Assembly (NCBI GenBank): GCA_945889495.1
Contig: CAMDBU010000028.1
Span: 1-43,834 of the forward strand
Direction: 5' to 3'
DNA from: Syntrophobacter sp. SbD2
GTDB lineage: Bacteria; Desulfobacterota; Binatia; UBA9968
Length of the DNA stretch: 43,834 bases
Part shown: positions 15,241-22,930 of the stretch, in pieces
How positions within the stretch are numbered: position 1 is the stretch's first letter
Layout of the letters: each line of letters begins with the position of its first letter
Translations under genes and position numbers: made by a program
The notes under the pieces: model-generated
What the model was told of the DNA's origin: nothing
The model's database searches: none
What the model saw: the letters and a program-made list of their open reading frames with translations, nothing else

Positions 15241-16274
15241 GAAAGAAATACTGGAGACAATTCATTGCGACGGCAGTGGTTTTTATTCAGATGCTCGCTC
15301 CGCTTTACGTTGCCAACGCCAAGGTCGACTGCGGGCCGGTGGTCAACAAGGGCAACGAGCTGGCGCGCAGCGTTGCCATCGGCACCAGCCCGGCGGGCAC
15401 CGGTGCGTTCTCTCTCGGTTCCGGGCTCGCCGCGGTGGCGAGCAAGTCGACGCCGATCATCGCCAAGGTGCAGCCCTACGCCGGGCCCAATTCGTTTGTG
15501 CCGTTGCTCGAAAGCGGCGAGATCGAGTTCGGCATCATCAATATTCTTGACGCCCATATGGCGATGACCGGCACCGGCACTTACAAGAAAGCCTATCCGA
15601 GCTTGCGCGTGCTCACCGGCGGTGTGTTTCCATTCACCGGCGGCATCATGGTGCGCGACAAGTCGGACATCAAGCAGGTGAGCGATTTGAAGGGCAAAAA
15701 GTTGGCCTGGGATTTTGGCGGCCATGCGGTGGTCCAGGCGTTGTTCAACGCCGCGCTGGAAACCGGCGGCATCAAAGCGTCGGATGTCACGCAGGTGCGC
15801 GTTAGCACTTCCAACGACGGCATCCGCGGCGTCGCCGAGGGTAAGGTTGACGCGACCTACGCATCGCTCGGCACCGGCATCAACGAAGAGGCAAACGCCC
15901 AGGACCCCGTGCGCTTTCTCAATATCCCCAATACTGACGCGAACAATCGGACTCTCGGCAAACTCGGCAGCTCGGTGGTCAAAGCCGAGCCCGCCACCGG
16001 GATTCGCGGCGACACCTTTGTCGTTGGCTATCCGCTGCATATTTTGACTTCGACCAAGGTCAACGAGCGCACGGTGCAGGCGGTGCTCAAGGCCTGGTGG
16101 GACAATCATGCTGAGCTCTTGACGATCCATCCGTTGTTCAAACAGTTCACCAAGGATGTCCAGGCGATCACCAATTTCACGATTCCCTATCATCCGGGCG
16201 CCATCAAGTTCTACAAAGACACCGGTGTCTGGACGGCGAAGCATGACGCGCGCACCAAGGAGATTTGCGGCTAG
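15237..16274 (+). CDS. TAXI-family TRAP solute-binding protein, copy 2 of 4
   Basis: About 345 residues. The signal (MRKKYWRQFIATAVVFIQML) is cleaved near ANA-KV. It has the same fold and motifs as copy 1 but is the most divergent at ligand-side positions: VQPYAGPNSFVPLLESGE replaces NGPNAWMPLLE, AMTGTGTYKKAYPSLRVLTGG replaces AATGTGNYKKAYP-type sequence, and EEANAQDPVR replaces EEANAMEP. This suggests a different ligand. Two cysteines (KVDC and KEICG) are conserved. The C-terminal 38 residues are almost identical to copy 1, consistent with recent gene conversion or duplication. ATG was chosen by the ribosome-binding array. Confidence 0.94.
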   Translation: MRKKYWRQFIATAVVFIQMLAPLYVANAKVDCGPVVNKGNELARSVAIGTSPAGTGAFSLGSGLAAVASKSTPIIAKVQPYAGPNSFVPLLESGEIEFGIINILDAHMAMTGTGTYKKAYPSLRVLTGGVFPFTGGIMVRDKSDIKQVSDLKGKKLAWDFGGHAVVQALFNAALETGGIKASDVTQVRVSTSNDGIRGVAEGKVDATYASLGTGINEEANAQDPVRFLNIPNTDANNRTLGKLGSSVVKAEPATGIRGDTFVVGYPLHILTSTKVNERTVQAVLKAWWDNHAELLTIHPLFKQFTKDVQAITNFTIPYHPGAIKFYKDTGVWTAKHDARTKEICG

Positions 16275-16320
16275 GAAGAGAAGAATGTACCGATGGAGTA
16301 AAGGAGTGTTGGAGTGATGG
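16161..16320 (+). repeat. near-identical tract, second copy of 15081-15240
   Basis: See the entry at 15081; this copy spans the 3' end of TAXI copy 2 and the leader of copy 3. Confidence 0.85.
16295..16315 (+). promoter_or_regulatory. triple GGAGT ribosome-binding array before TAXI copy 3
   Basis: GGAGT at 16295, 16303 and 16311; the middle one is 9 nt from ATG 16317. Confidence 0.7.
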
Positions 16321-17366
16321 TAAGAAAAAATAAACTTCGGCTGATCTCGGCGGCGATGGCGCTCGCGTTTGGCTTTGCGCCGCTGCGATATTTTCGTGCT
16401 GACGCCTGGGCAAAACTCGATTGCAGCGCGACGGCGGAAAAGAGCATTGTCTTGCCGCGCACGGTAGCGATCGCGTCCAATTTGCCTGGCACGGGCGCCC
16501 ATTCCTTGGCGGCGGGATTGTCGGCGGTGGCGAGCAAAGTGACCACCATGTCGTCCAAGGTCCAGCCCTACAATGGACCCAACGCCTGGATGCCGCTGCT
16601 CGAACAGGGTGAGGTCGAGTTCGGCATCATCAATATTCTCGACGCCAACATGGCGGCCACCGGCACCGGCAATTATAAAAAAGCTTATCCGATGATACGC
16701 GTCGTCGCCGGCGGCGTGTTTCCGTTCACCGGCAGCATCATGGTGCGCGACAAGGCGGAGATCAAAAGCGCCGCCGACTTGAAAGGCAAGCGCATGGCTT
16801 GGGACTTTGGCGGCCACGCGATCACTCAGATTTGGCAACAGGCGGCGCTGGAAGTGCTCGGGGTCAAGGCGAGCGATATCCAGCAGGTGCGTTTCTCCAA
16901 CTTGAACGACGCCATCCGGGCCGTGCCCGAGGGCAAGATCGACGCGACCTTCGCCGCCATCGGCATCGGCATCAACGAAGAGGCCAACGCCATGGAGCCG
17001 ATTCGCTTTCTCAGCCTGCCGGACAACGCGGCGTCGAACAAAATCCTCGCCAAGTATGGCGCCGCGGTGGTCAAGCAGGAGCCGACGGCGGGCATTCGCA
17101 CCGACACCCGGGTGATCGGCTACCCTTTGCACCTGGCGAGTTCGACCAAGGTCAGCGACAAGACCGTAGCGACGCTGCTCAAAGCCTGGTGGGATAATAT
17201 CGGCGAGCTGCAAACCATTCATCCGCAATTTAAAAAATGGACCAAGGAGGTCCAGGCGATCACCAACTTCACCGTGCCCTATCACGACGGCGCGGTGAAG
17301 TTTTACCGCGATGCCGGCGTCTGGGGCGCCAAGCATGATGCGCGTACGCGGGAGATTTGTAGCTGA
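16317..17366 (+). CDS. TAXI-family TRAP solute-binding protein, copy 3 of 4
   Basis: About 349 residues, with a signal (MVRKNKLRLISAAMALAFGF) cleaved near AWA-KL. Shared motifs are VQPYNGPNAWMPLLEQGE, NYKKAYPMIRVVAGGVFPF, LKGKRMAWDFGGHAITQ, EEANAMEPIRFLSLPD and KAWWDNIGELQTIHPQFKKW. Two cysteines (KLDC and REICS) are kept, though the terminal residue is Ser instead of Gly. It differs from the others at the N-terminal ligand strand (ASNLPGTGAHSLAAGL). It is followed after 35 nt by copy 4. Confidence 0.94.
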   Translation: MVRKNKLRLISAAMALAFGFAPLRYFRADAWAKLDCSATAEKSIVLPRTVAIASNLPGTGAHSLAAGLSAVASKVTTMSSKVQPYNGPNAWMPLLEQGEVEFGIINILDANMAATGTGNYKKAYPMIRVVAGGVFPFTGSIMVRDKAEIKSAADLKGKRMAWDFGGHAITQIWQQAALEVLGVKASDIQQVRFSNLNDAIRAVPEGKIDATFAAIGIGINEEANAMEPIRFLSLPDNAASNKILAKYGAAVVKQEPTAGIRTDTRVIGYPLHLASSTKVSDKTVATLLKAWWDNIGELQTIHPQFKKWTKEVQAITNFTVPYHDGAVKFYRDAGVWGAKHDARTREICS

Positions 17367-17378
17367 GGAGGGGATCGA

Positions 17379-17399
17379 TGGAGTGTTGGAGTAAGGGAG
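17379..17399 (+). promoter_or_regulatory. triple GGAGT ribosome-binding array before TAXI copy 4
   Basis: GGAGT at 17379, 17387 and 17395 (period 8). The middle one is 10 nt from ATG 17402, which supports that start over the in-frame ATG at 17378. Confidence 0.7.
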
Positions 17400-17401
17400 T
17401 G

Positions 17402-18427
17402 ATGGTTAAAAAGGGATTCGCTCTGTCGTTGGCGTCGCTACTCATGGTGGCGCAAGTGCGGACCGTCGAAGCCAAGCTCGATTGCGGGCCGACGATGAAC
17501 AAAAGTATTCAACTGCCGCGGACTATCGCCATCGGCACCAATCCGGCCGGCACCGGCGCCCATGCGATCGCGTCGGGGTTGGCGGCGATCGCTAGTAAAT
17601 CGACCCAGGTGTCAGCCAAGGTGCAGCCCTACAACGGTCCCAATGCTTGGATGCCATTGCTTGAAAGCGGCGAGATCGAGTTCGGCATCATCAATATTCT
17701 CGACTCCCACATGGCCGCCACCGGCACCGGCAATTATAAAAAAGCCTATCCCGGCGTGCGCATTGTCGCCGGCGGCGTGTTCCCGTTCACCGCCGGAATC
17801 ATCGTCAAGGATAAGTCGGAGATCAAACAGATGGCCGATCTCAAGGGCAAACGGGTCGCCTGGGATTACGGCGGCCATGCGATCAATCAGACTTGGCAGT
17901 TGGCGGTGATGGAAGCCAGCGGTGTGAAACCGACCGATGTGCAGCAGGTGCGGGTGTCGAACTTGAACGATGGCGTACGCGCGGTGCCCGAAGGTAAAGT
18001 CGACGCGTCGTTCACCGCCGTCGGTATTGGCGTGGTCGAAGAGGCCAACGCCATGGAGCCGGTGCGATTTCTCAGCATGCCGAACACGGCGGCGGCCACC
18101 AAGATTCTCAGCCGCTACGGTGCCTCGGTGGTGAAGTCCGAGGCCGCCGCCGGCATCAAAGGCGATACCTACGTCATTGGTTATCCGCTCCACCTGGCGA
18201 GCATGACCAACGTCAGCGATAAGACCGTCTACACCATGCTCAAAGCCTGGTGGGACAATTTAGCGGAGCTGCAGACGATTCATCCGCTGTTCAAGAAATG
18301 GCCCAAGGAAATGCAGGCGCTGACCAACTTCACCGTGCCCTATCATTCGGGGGCGATTCAATTTTACCGGGAAGCGAAGGTTTGGGGCGCTCGACAGGAC
18401 GCCCGCAGCAAAGAGATCTGCGGTTAG
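17402..18427 (+). CDS. TAXI-family TRAP solute-binding protein, copy 4 of 4
   Basis: About 341 residues, with a short signal (MVKKGFALSLASLLMVAQV) cleaved near VEA-KL. It carries the shared TAXI motifs (TNPAGTGAHAIASGL, VQPYNGPNAWMPLLESGE, LKGKRVAWDYGGHAINQT, EEANAMEPVRFLSMPN, KAWWDNLAELQTIHPLFKKW) and the same two cysteines (KLDC and KEICG). It ends YHSGAIQFYREAKVWGARQD, the most altered C-terminus of the four. It lies 42 nt upstream of the TRAP permease, so it is the copy most tightly linked to it. The four proteins are clearly of one recent family. Confidence 0.94.
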   Translation: MVKKGFALSLASLLMVAQVRTVEAKLDCGPTMNKSIQLPRTIAIGTNPAGTGAHAIASGLAAIASKSTQVSAKVQPYNGPNAWMPLLESGEIEFGIINILDSHMAATGTGNYKKAYPGVRIVAGGVFPFTAGIIVKDKSEIKQMADLKGKRVAWDYGGHAINQTWQLAVMEASGVKPTDVQQVRVSNLNDGVRAVPEGKVDASFTAVGIGVVEEANAMEPVRFLSMPNTAAATKILSRYGASVVKSEAAAGIKGDTYVIGYPLHLASMTNVSDKTVYTMLKAWWDNLAELQTIHPLFKKWPKEMQALTNFTVPYHSGAIQFYREAKVWGARQDARSKEICG

Positions 18428-18469
18428 CGGCGCAACACCGCGCTCCGGCGTAGCGACAAGGAGATATTC

Positions 18470-20437
18470 GTGGAAATTGAAGAAAGCGTACGCGGACGGG
18501 AACTCAGCGGATTTCCCGACTGGCTCGGGCGGTCGTTGCTTGTTGCGATTCCTTTAACCGGGATATTTTTTCTCCTCAACCTGCCGCAGCAAATCGGCTG
18601 GTTGGTGTTCAACGAACAGTATATGGGGCTGTTCCTCGGTCTTGGCCTATGCGCGACCTATATTTTGATCCCGTTCAAACCTAGCGTCGGCCGCCATCAT
18701 GTGCCCTGGTACGATGTCATCGCCGCCTTGGCCGGCTTGGCGGTGGGTTTGTACGTGTTCATTTTCTACCCGTCCATCGTCAATTCGATGGGCGAGATCG
18801 CCACCGAGCGGGTAATTCTCGGCTGTGTGACGATTCTCCTCCTCGCCGAAGCCTCGCGCCGCCTGGTCGGCTGGCCGCTGGTGATCATCGCCGGCTGTTT
18901 TTTATTTTACGCTTACTTCGCCTATATCTTCCCCGGCGATTTCTACGGCAAGGGTTGGTCGATCAACCGCTTGGCGACCTATCTCTATCTCGACGCCAAC
19001 GGCATCTTCGGCCAGGCGCTCCAGGTCGGCGTCAGCATCGTCATAGTCTTCGTGATTTTCGGCGAAGTGCTGTTCGTCGTCGGCGGCGCCGAGTTCTTGA
19101 GCGATTTCTCGTTGAGTTTGATGGGGCGCTATCGCGGCGGCCAGGCGAAGATCGCCATCGTGTCGTCGAGCTTGTTCGGCAACATCAGCGGCAGCGCGGT
19201 GGCCAATGTGGTGGTCGACGGCGCCTTCACCATTCCGATGATGAAAAAAGCTGGCTACCCGGCGCCGCAAGCGGCCGCCATCGAAGCCACCGCTTCCACC
19301 GGCGGCCAGATCATGCCGCCGGTGATGGGCGCGGCGGCCTTCCTGATCGCCGAATATTTGCAAATCCCTTACGCCCAAGTGGCGTTGGCCGCGGCGGTGC
19401 CGGCGGTGCTCTATTATGTCGCGCTGTTCATTCAGGTCGATCTTTTGGCCGCGCGCAACGGGATTCATGGCCTGCCGCGGGAAGAAGTGCCGCATCTGCT
19501 GCCGGTGCTCAAGCGCTCGGCGAGCTTCGTCTTGCCGCTGACGGTGTTGATCCTGTGGATGTTCGTCCTCAACCGCCGGCCCGAAGAGGCCGGCTTACTG
19601 GCGGCGTTGGCGGCGTTGATTGTCGGCATCCTCACCCCAGGGATAAAAATCGGCCGGGCCGAAATCCTGCGCATACTCACCAACGCCGGCCGCGGCATGT
19701 TGGAGATCGTCGCCATCACCGGACTCGCCGGCGTGGTCATCGGCGTCTTGCAATTGACCGGACTCGGTTTCACGCTGACGTTGACATTACTCAACATTGG
19801 CCAGAGTAATGCGCTGTTGCTGCTCGTGCTCACCGCCATCGTCAGCATCATTCTCGGCATGGGCATGCCGACAACGGCGGTGTACGTGCTGCTCGCGGTG
19901 CTGGTCGCGCCCGGACTGGCCAAGCTCGGTATCGTGCCCATCGCCGCCCATCTGTTTATTTTTTACTTCGGCATGTTGAGCATGGTGACGCCGCCGGTGT
20001 GCATGGCGAGCTACGCCGCGGCCTCCATCGGCAAGACCGATCCGGTGCAAACCGGCTGGGAGGCGATGAAGCTTTGTAGCATCGCTTACATCGTGCCGTT
20101 CCTGTTTGTCTTCTCGCCGTCGCTGTTACTGATCGGCCACTGGTACGAGGTGGTACTCTCGGTGATCACCGCGATCATCGGTTCGATCTTGTTGGGCGTT
20201 GGCATCGTCGGTTATTTGTTCCGCCCGGTCGGCGCATTGAAGCGGCTCTTGTTTAGCATCGCCGCCGTCGGTTTGCTGATTCCGGTGGTGCATAGCGGAC
20301 CGTACGCGAGCATGACCTGGGCGTCCAACGGTATCGGATTGGTACTGGCGGTGTTACTGGTCGCCGTCGAATGGATCGCCCGCGGCCATGATAAGTCGCT
20401 GGCCGCGCCCGGCGGTGTCAATGCGCCGGCGCACTAA
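18470..20437 (+). CDS. TRAP transporter fused permease (DctQ-DctM type), TAXI-associated
   Basis: A 655-residue polytopic inner-membrane protein, the only transport membrane component in the window. The GTG start follows AAGGAG at 6 nt. The N-terminal part (about 1-160) holds the small-subunit (DctQ-like) helices, and the rest is the large DctM-like subunit. Diagnostic segments are EATASTGGQIMPPVMGAAAF (about 270-290) and LGMGMPTTAVYVLLAVLVAP (about 461-480). Fused 4TM+12TM permeases are characteristic partners of TAXI binding proteins and drive ion-coupled uptake of organic acids. Position directly after four TAXI genes strongly suggests it is shared by all of them. Confidence 0.95.
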   Translation: MEIEESVRGRELSGFPDWLGRSLLVAIPLTGIFFLLNLPQQIGWLVFNEQYMGLFLGLGLCATYILIPFKPSVGRHHVPWYDVIAALAGLAVGLYVFIFYPSIVNSMGEIATERVILGCVTILLLAEASRRLVGWPLVIIAGCFLFYAYFAYIFPGDFYGKGWSINRLATYLYLDANGIFGQALQVGVSIVIVFVIFGEVLFVVGGAEFLSDFSLSLMGRYRGGQAKIAIVSSSLFGNISGSAVANVVVDGAFTIPMMKKAGYPAPQAAAIEATASTGGQIMPPVMGAAAFLIAEYLQIPYAQVALAAAVPAVLYYVALFIQVDLLAARNGIHGLPREEVPHLLPVLKRSASFVLPLTVLILWMFVLNRRPEEAGLLAALAALIVGILTPGIKIGRAEILRILTNAGRGMLEIVAITGLAGVVIGVLQLTGLGFTLTLTLLNIGQSNALLLLVLTAIVSIILGMGMPTTAVYVLLAVLVAPGLAKLGIVPIAAHLFIFYFGMLSMVTPPVCMASYAAASIGKTDPVQTGWEAMKLCSIAYIVPFLFVFSPSLLLIGHWYEVVLSVITAIIGSILLGVGIVGYLFRPVGALKRLLFSIAAVGLLIPVVHSGPYASMTWASNGIGLVLAVLLVAVEWIARGHDKSLAAPGGVNAPAH

Positions 20438-20607
20438 CGGTTCGCCAACCCGCTGGGTATCGCTGCTGTGGTTGCGTAGATATTGCAAATTCCAGATTGA
20501 CGACGCCGTGGGATCTGGTCTTCTTCCATGCTGGAAAAGACGAGTTCCCAGGCGCTGTTCCGAACGATCGAGAATCCCCTGAAGTCTTGGCGTCGAATCG
20601 GCGCGGA

Positions 20608-21729
20608 TTAACGCAGCGTGGTGAATACCGAGAGGTATTCCTTGCGCAGGTAGCCGACGTTGCCGGAAGGTTGCACTTGTACCTTGATCCAGTCGCGCTC
20701 TTTGGCCAGGACGATGACGCGCGCGCCCCGGTCGACTTTTTCGATGGCGTCGGCGGCGAAGCGCGGTTCTTGTTTGAGCGCACCGGCGCGGGCGATCTCG
20801 GTTTCGATGCCCCCATGAACCGTGGCAATCATCTGCTCTTGTTTGGCGCCGGTTGGCTCCGGCAGATCGCTGTCCCGTCCATCACCGACGGGCTCAAGCC
20901 GTCCCGCCGTATGCGGTTTGAGCGGCGGTTTCTGCTTTGTCAGGGTTTCCGCTTGCGGCGCGCTTGCCGCCCTTTCGGCGCCGTTACTTCTCTTCGCCGC
21001 CGGCGTCGGGCCGTCTGACCACCCGAGCGGACCTTCGGCTAACTGCGCTACATCTTTGTCGCCCGCCAAGGCGCGCAACCCCTGGGAGTTTTGCGCCCAG
21101 CGCACGCCATCGCCTTTGTACATGGACAGGCTGAATAGCACGAGTAGGATCAGCGCCCCGGCACCGATCAAAGCGTATTGGTCCAATTGCTCCATACCCG
21201 GCGCCGTCGGTTCTTGTGCTTCGGATGGCACCTTGGCCGGTGCCGTCGGCACCGCTACTGTGGCGCTTCGAGGTGGTACGACGAGGGGAACTTCGCTGTC
21301 CCGTTCCATGGCGCGCGCTTCACCGATCGATAGGTCGAGGGGTTGGTTCAGTAGCAGTCGGCGAATCAGCCGTTGATAGACGAATTTTTGCAACGTCCGG
21401 CCTTCGCGCTCGGCGAATTGAAAACAGACCGAGAAAATTTGCTGGATGATATGGCGCTCGTTGGATGACAGGTCGCCGATGAAACGCAGCTCTTCGATTT
21501 GGTCGTTGAAGGGCTCGCTGCCGAACTTCGACACGTTGGCGAGCAGCAACATGAGTCGCGCCATGCGGTCCTGAGGATGAACCGCGATCCTTTGCGTCAG
21601 TGCGGCAATGGCTTGATCATAGCGCGCTTCCTGAAGCAGGCGCTGAACCAAGCTGTAAGTAAAATCGGTAACCGGCTGTGCGATCATGTGCGGCTCGTTT
21701 TTCGCAATCCAAAAAAACAGGCAGAACAT
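20608..21729 (-). CDS. TPR-like / single-TM / SH3 domain protein
   Basis: A 373-residue protein of unknown function. The N-terminal region (about 15-65: FTYSLVQRLLQEARYDQAIAA and onward) looks like one TPR-type helical pair. A Pro/Ala-rich linker follows (about 150-180), then one membrane helix (YALIGAGALILLVLFSLSMY, about 185-205), a low-complexity Ala/Pro/Lys/Glu linker (about 235-320), and a C-terminal SH3-like domain (DRGARVIVLAKERDWIKVQV, then GYLRKEYLSVF). The topology is probably an N-in bitopic anchor with SH3 outside. The start may instead be the ATG at 21687 (MIAQPVTDF). It is convergent with the TRAP permease gene. Confidence 0.8.
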   Translation of the reverse strand: MFCLFFWIAKNEPHMIAQPVTDFTYSLVQRLLQEARYDQAIAALTQRIAVHPQDRMARLMLLLANVSKFGSEPFNDQIEELRFIGDLSSNERHIIQQIFSVCFQFAEREGRTLQKFVYQRLIRRLLLNQPLDLSIGEARAMERDSEVPLVVPPRSATVAVPTAPAKVPSEAQEPTAPGMEQLDQYALIGAGALILLVLFSLSMYKGDGVRWAQNSQGLRALAGDKDVAQLAEGPLGWSDGPTPAAKRSNGAERAASAPQAETLTKQKPPLKPHTAGRLEPVGDGRDSDLPEPTGAKQEQMIATVHGGIETEIARAGALKQEPRFAADAIEKVDRGARVIVLAKERDWIKVQVQPSGNVGYLRKEYLSVFTTLR

Positions 21730-22044
21730 ACCACCAACGGCATGCGTTATGTCAAGTAGAACGTTCCTATATTTATCGAAATTGTAAGATGGAAGATCGG
21801 CGCTTTATATGGGTGCAGCGGTAACCGTTGAGCACTCCATATTGTGGCACCGCGCGGGAATGGTTCTGTTGCGCTCGGTGTGATTCGGCGCGCTGGCTTG
21901 GCAAAAATAAATTTTCGCTAGCGCGTCAGCGCGCGCAGCCGCGATGGTCTAACTGGCAGTTATCTAACGTCGCATGTTCAACGATGTATAACTTAGTTAC
22001 ACATCGCTTCGCAGCAGCTCGCAAAGGTAAGCTGATCTAGCAAA
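21730..22044. other. intergenic stretch with no recognised gene
   Basis: About 315 nt between two minus-strand genes, visibly lower in GC than the flanks. Short open frames are present but without a ribosome binding site or recognisable protein. No tRNA-like structure or clear repeat was seen. It must contain the promoter for the gene ending at 21729. Confidence 0.5.
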
Positions 22045-22878
22045 CTACAGTGCGCGGTAGCGCTTGACCCAGGCGAGGATCACCTGATTGGTTTCCTCCG
22101 GCGCTTGCCAGAAAAAGCCGTGGGATTGGCCCTTGAGCAATTGCAGTTCGGCGCCGGGAATGCGCGATTTGACTGCTTCGGCTTGTGCCAGGTGATTGCT
22201 CCGGCCCGAATCATGGTCGCCGATTAATATCAGCGTCGGCACTTTGACGTCACCCAAGCGATGAGTGGCTTCCCAATTATGACGCGCGATGATCAGGTGA
22301 ACATACTCGGAGACCTTGGCGTGGGTCGGCCAGACCTGCTGAAAGAACGCTTCGATCTTGGCCGGATTCTGTTTGCGGTAGTCGTCGGTGAAAAACGCGC
22401 TGGTGTCGCAGTACTCCTCGCGCAGCGCTTTCTCGAAACCCTTTTCGACCATGCGGATCACCAGCCAGTGCGGCAGGCCGGGGACGCAATCGGCACCCGG
22501 CCGCGGCACCTGTCCCGAGCCGCTCGCCGCGAGGATCAAACTTTTCACCCGGCCGGGAAAATTGAGCGCCATCTCCAAGCCGATGCGCCCGCCCATGGAG
22601 TGGCCGCAGAGATGGGCCGAGGGGATTTTGAGATGATCGAGTAAGGCGACGATATCGTTGGCCATCTGGTTGATGGTGCAGACGCCCTGAGCCGCCACCG
22701 AGCGGCCGCAACCGCGCGGATCGTGAATGATCAGTTGCGTGGACTCGGCGAGCGGGAGTTGGGACGGCTTCCACGCCTCGGCGGAAAAGCCCGTCGACGG
22801 GATCAACACCAGCGGCTCGCCTTGGCCGTGGGTTTCGTAATAGAGATTGGCGCCTGAAGGTAGATTGATGTTGGGCAT
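22045..22878 (-). CDS. alpha/beta-fold hydrolase
   Basis: A 277-residue cytosolic hydrolase. The nucleophile is Ser94 in CGHSMGG, the acid Asp223 (or Asp221) in IGDHDSG, and the general base His253 in QSHGFFW. The oxyanion region is IPSTGFSAEAW (26-36), and HDPRGCGRS (52-60) is the loop typical of lactonase or haloperoxidase-like members. It is paralogous to the gene at 138-941. It has a conserved cap-domain pattern (VEKGFEKALREEY) that parallels VKHGFEGYIREHT in that protein. It is followed 48 nt later by another hydrolase on the same strand order (that gene is upstream), so the two may be cotranscribed. Confidence 0.93.
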   Translation of the reverse strand: MPNINLPSGANLYYETHGQGEPLVLIPSTGFSAEAWKPSQLPLAESTQLIIHDPRGCGRSVAAQGVCTINQMANDIVALLDHLKIPSAHLCGHSMGGRIGLEMALNFPGRVKSLILAASGSGQVPRPGADCVPGLPHWLVIRMVEKGFEKALREEYCDTSAFFTDDYRKQNPAKIEAFFQQVWPTHAKVSEYVHLIIARHNWEATHRLGDVKVPTLILIGDHDSGRSNHLAQAEAVKSRIPGAELQLLKGQSHGFFWQAPEETNQVILAWVKRYRAL

Positions 22879-22896
22879 GATAACTCTCTAGAATTT

Positions 22897-22930
22897 GTTC
22901 AAAACGTTTAAGCCGTTCGAATCGTTTTAG
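22897..22930. repeat. 9-nt-period GTTCAA repeat
   Basis: Four units of about 9 nt each starting GTT(C/T)(A/G)A or close to it, running into the stop codon region of the gene at 22927. A better-preserved copy of this family is at 36599-36636. Confidence 0.55.

Noticed and set aside
14775-17336. An 853-codon open frame on the minus strand across three TAXI genes
   Set aside because: It is a shadow of the plus-strand genes: it spans several real genes and their spacers, and it contains the translation of the GGAGT repeat leaders (HHSNTPLLH-type sequence). The plus-strand genes have signals, ribosome binding sites and family motifs.
21828-22040. A 70-codon open frame in the low-GC gap
   Set aside because: No ribosome binding site, no recognisable composition or motif; the gap reads as non-coding.
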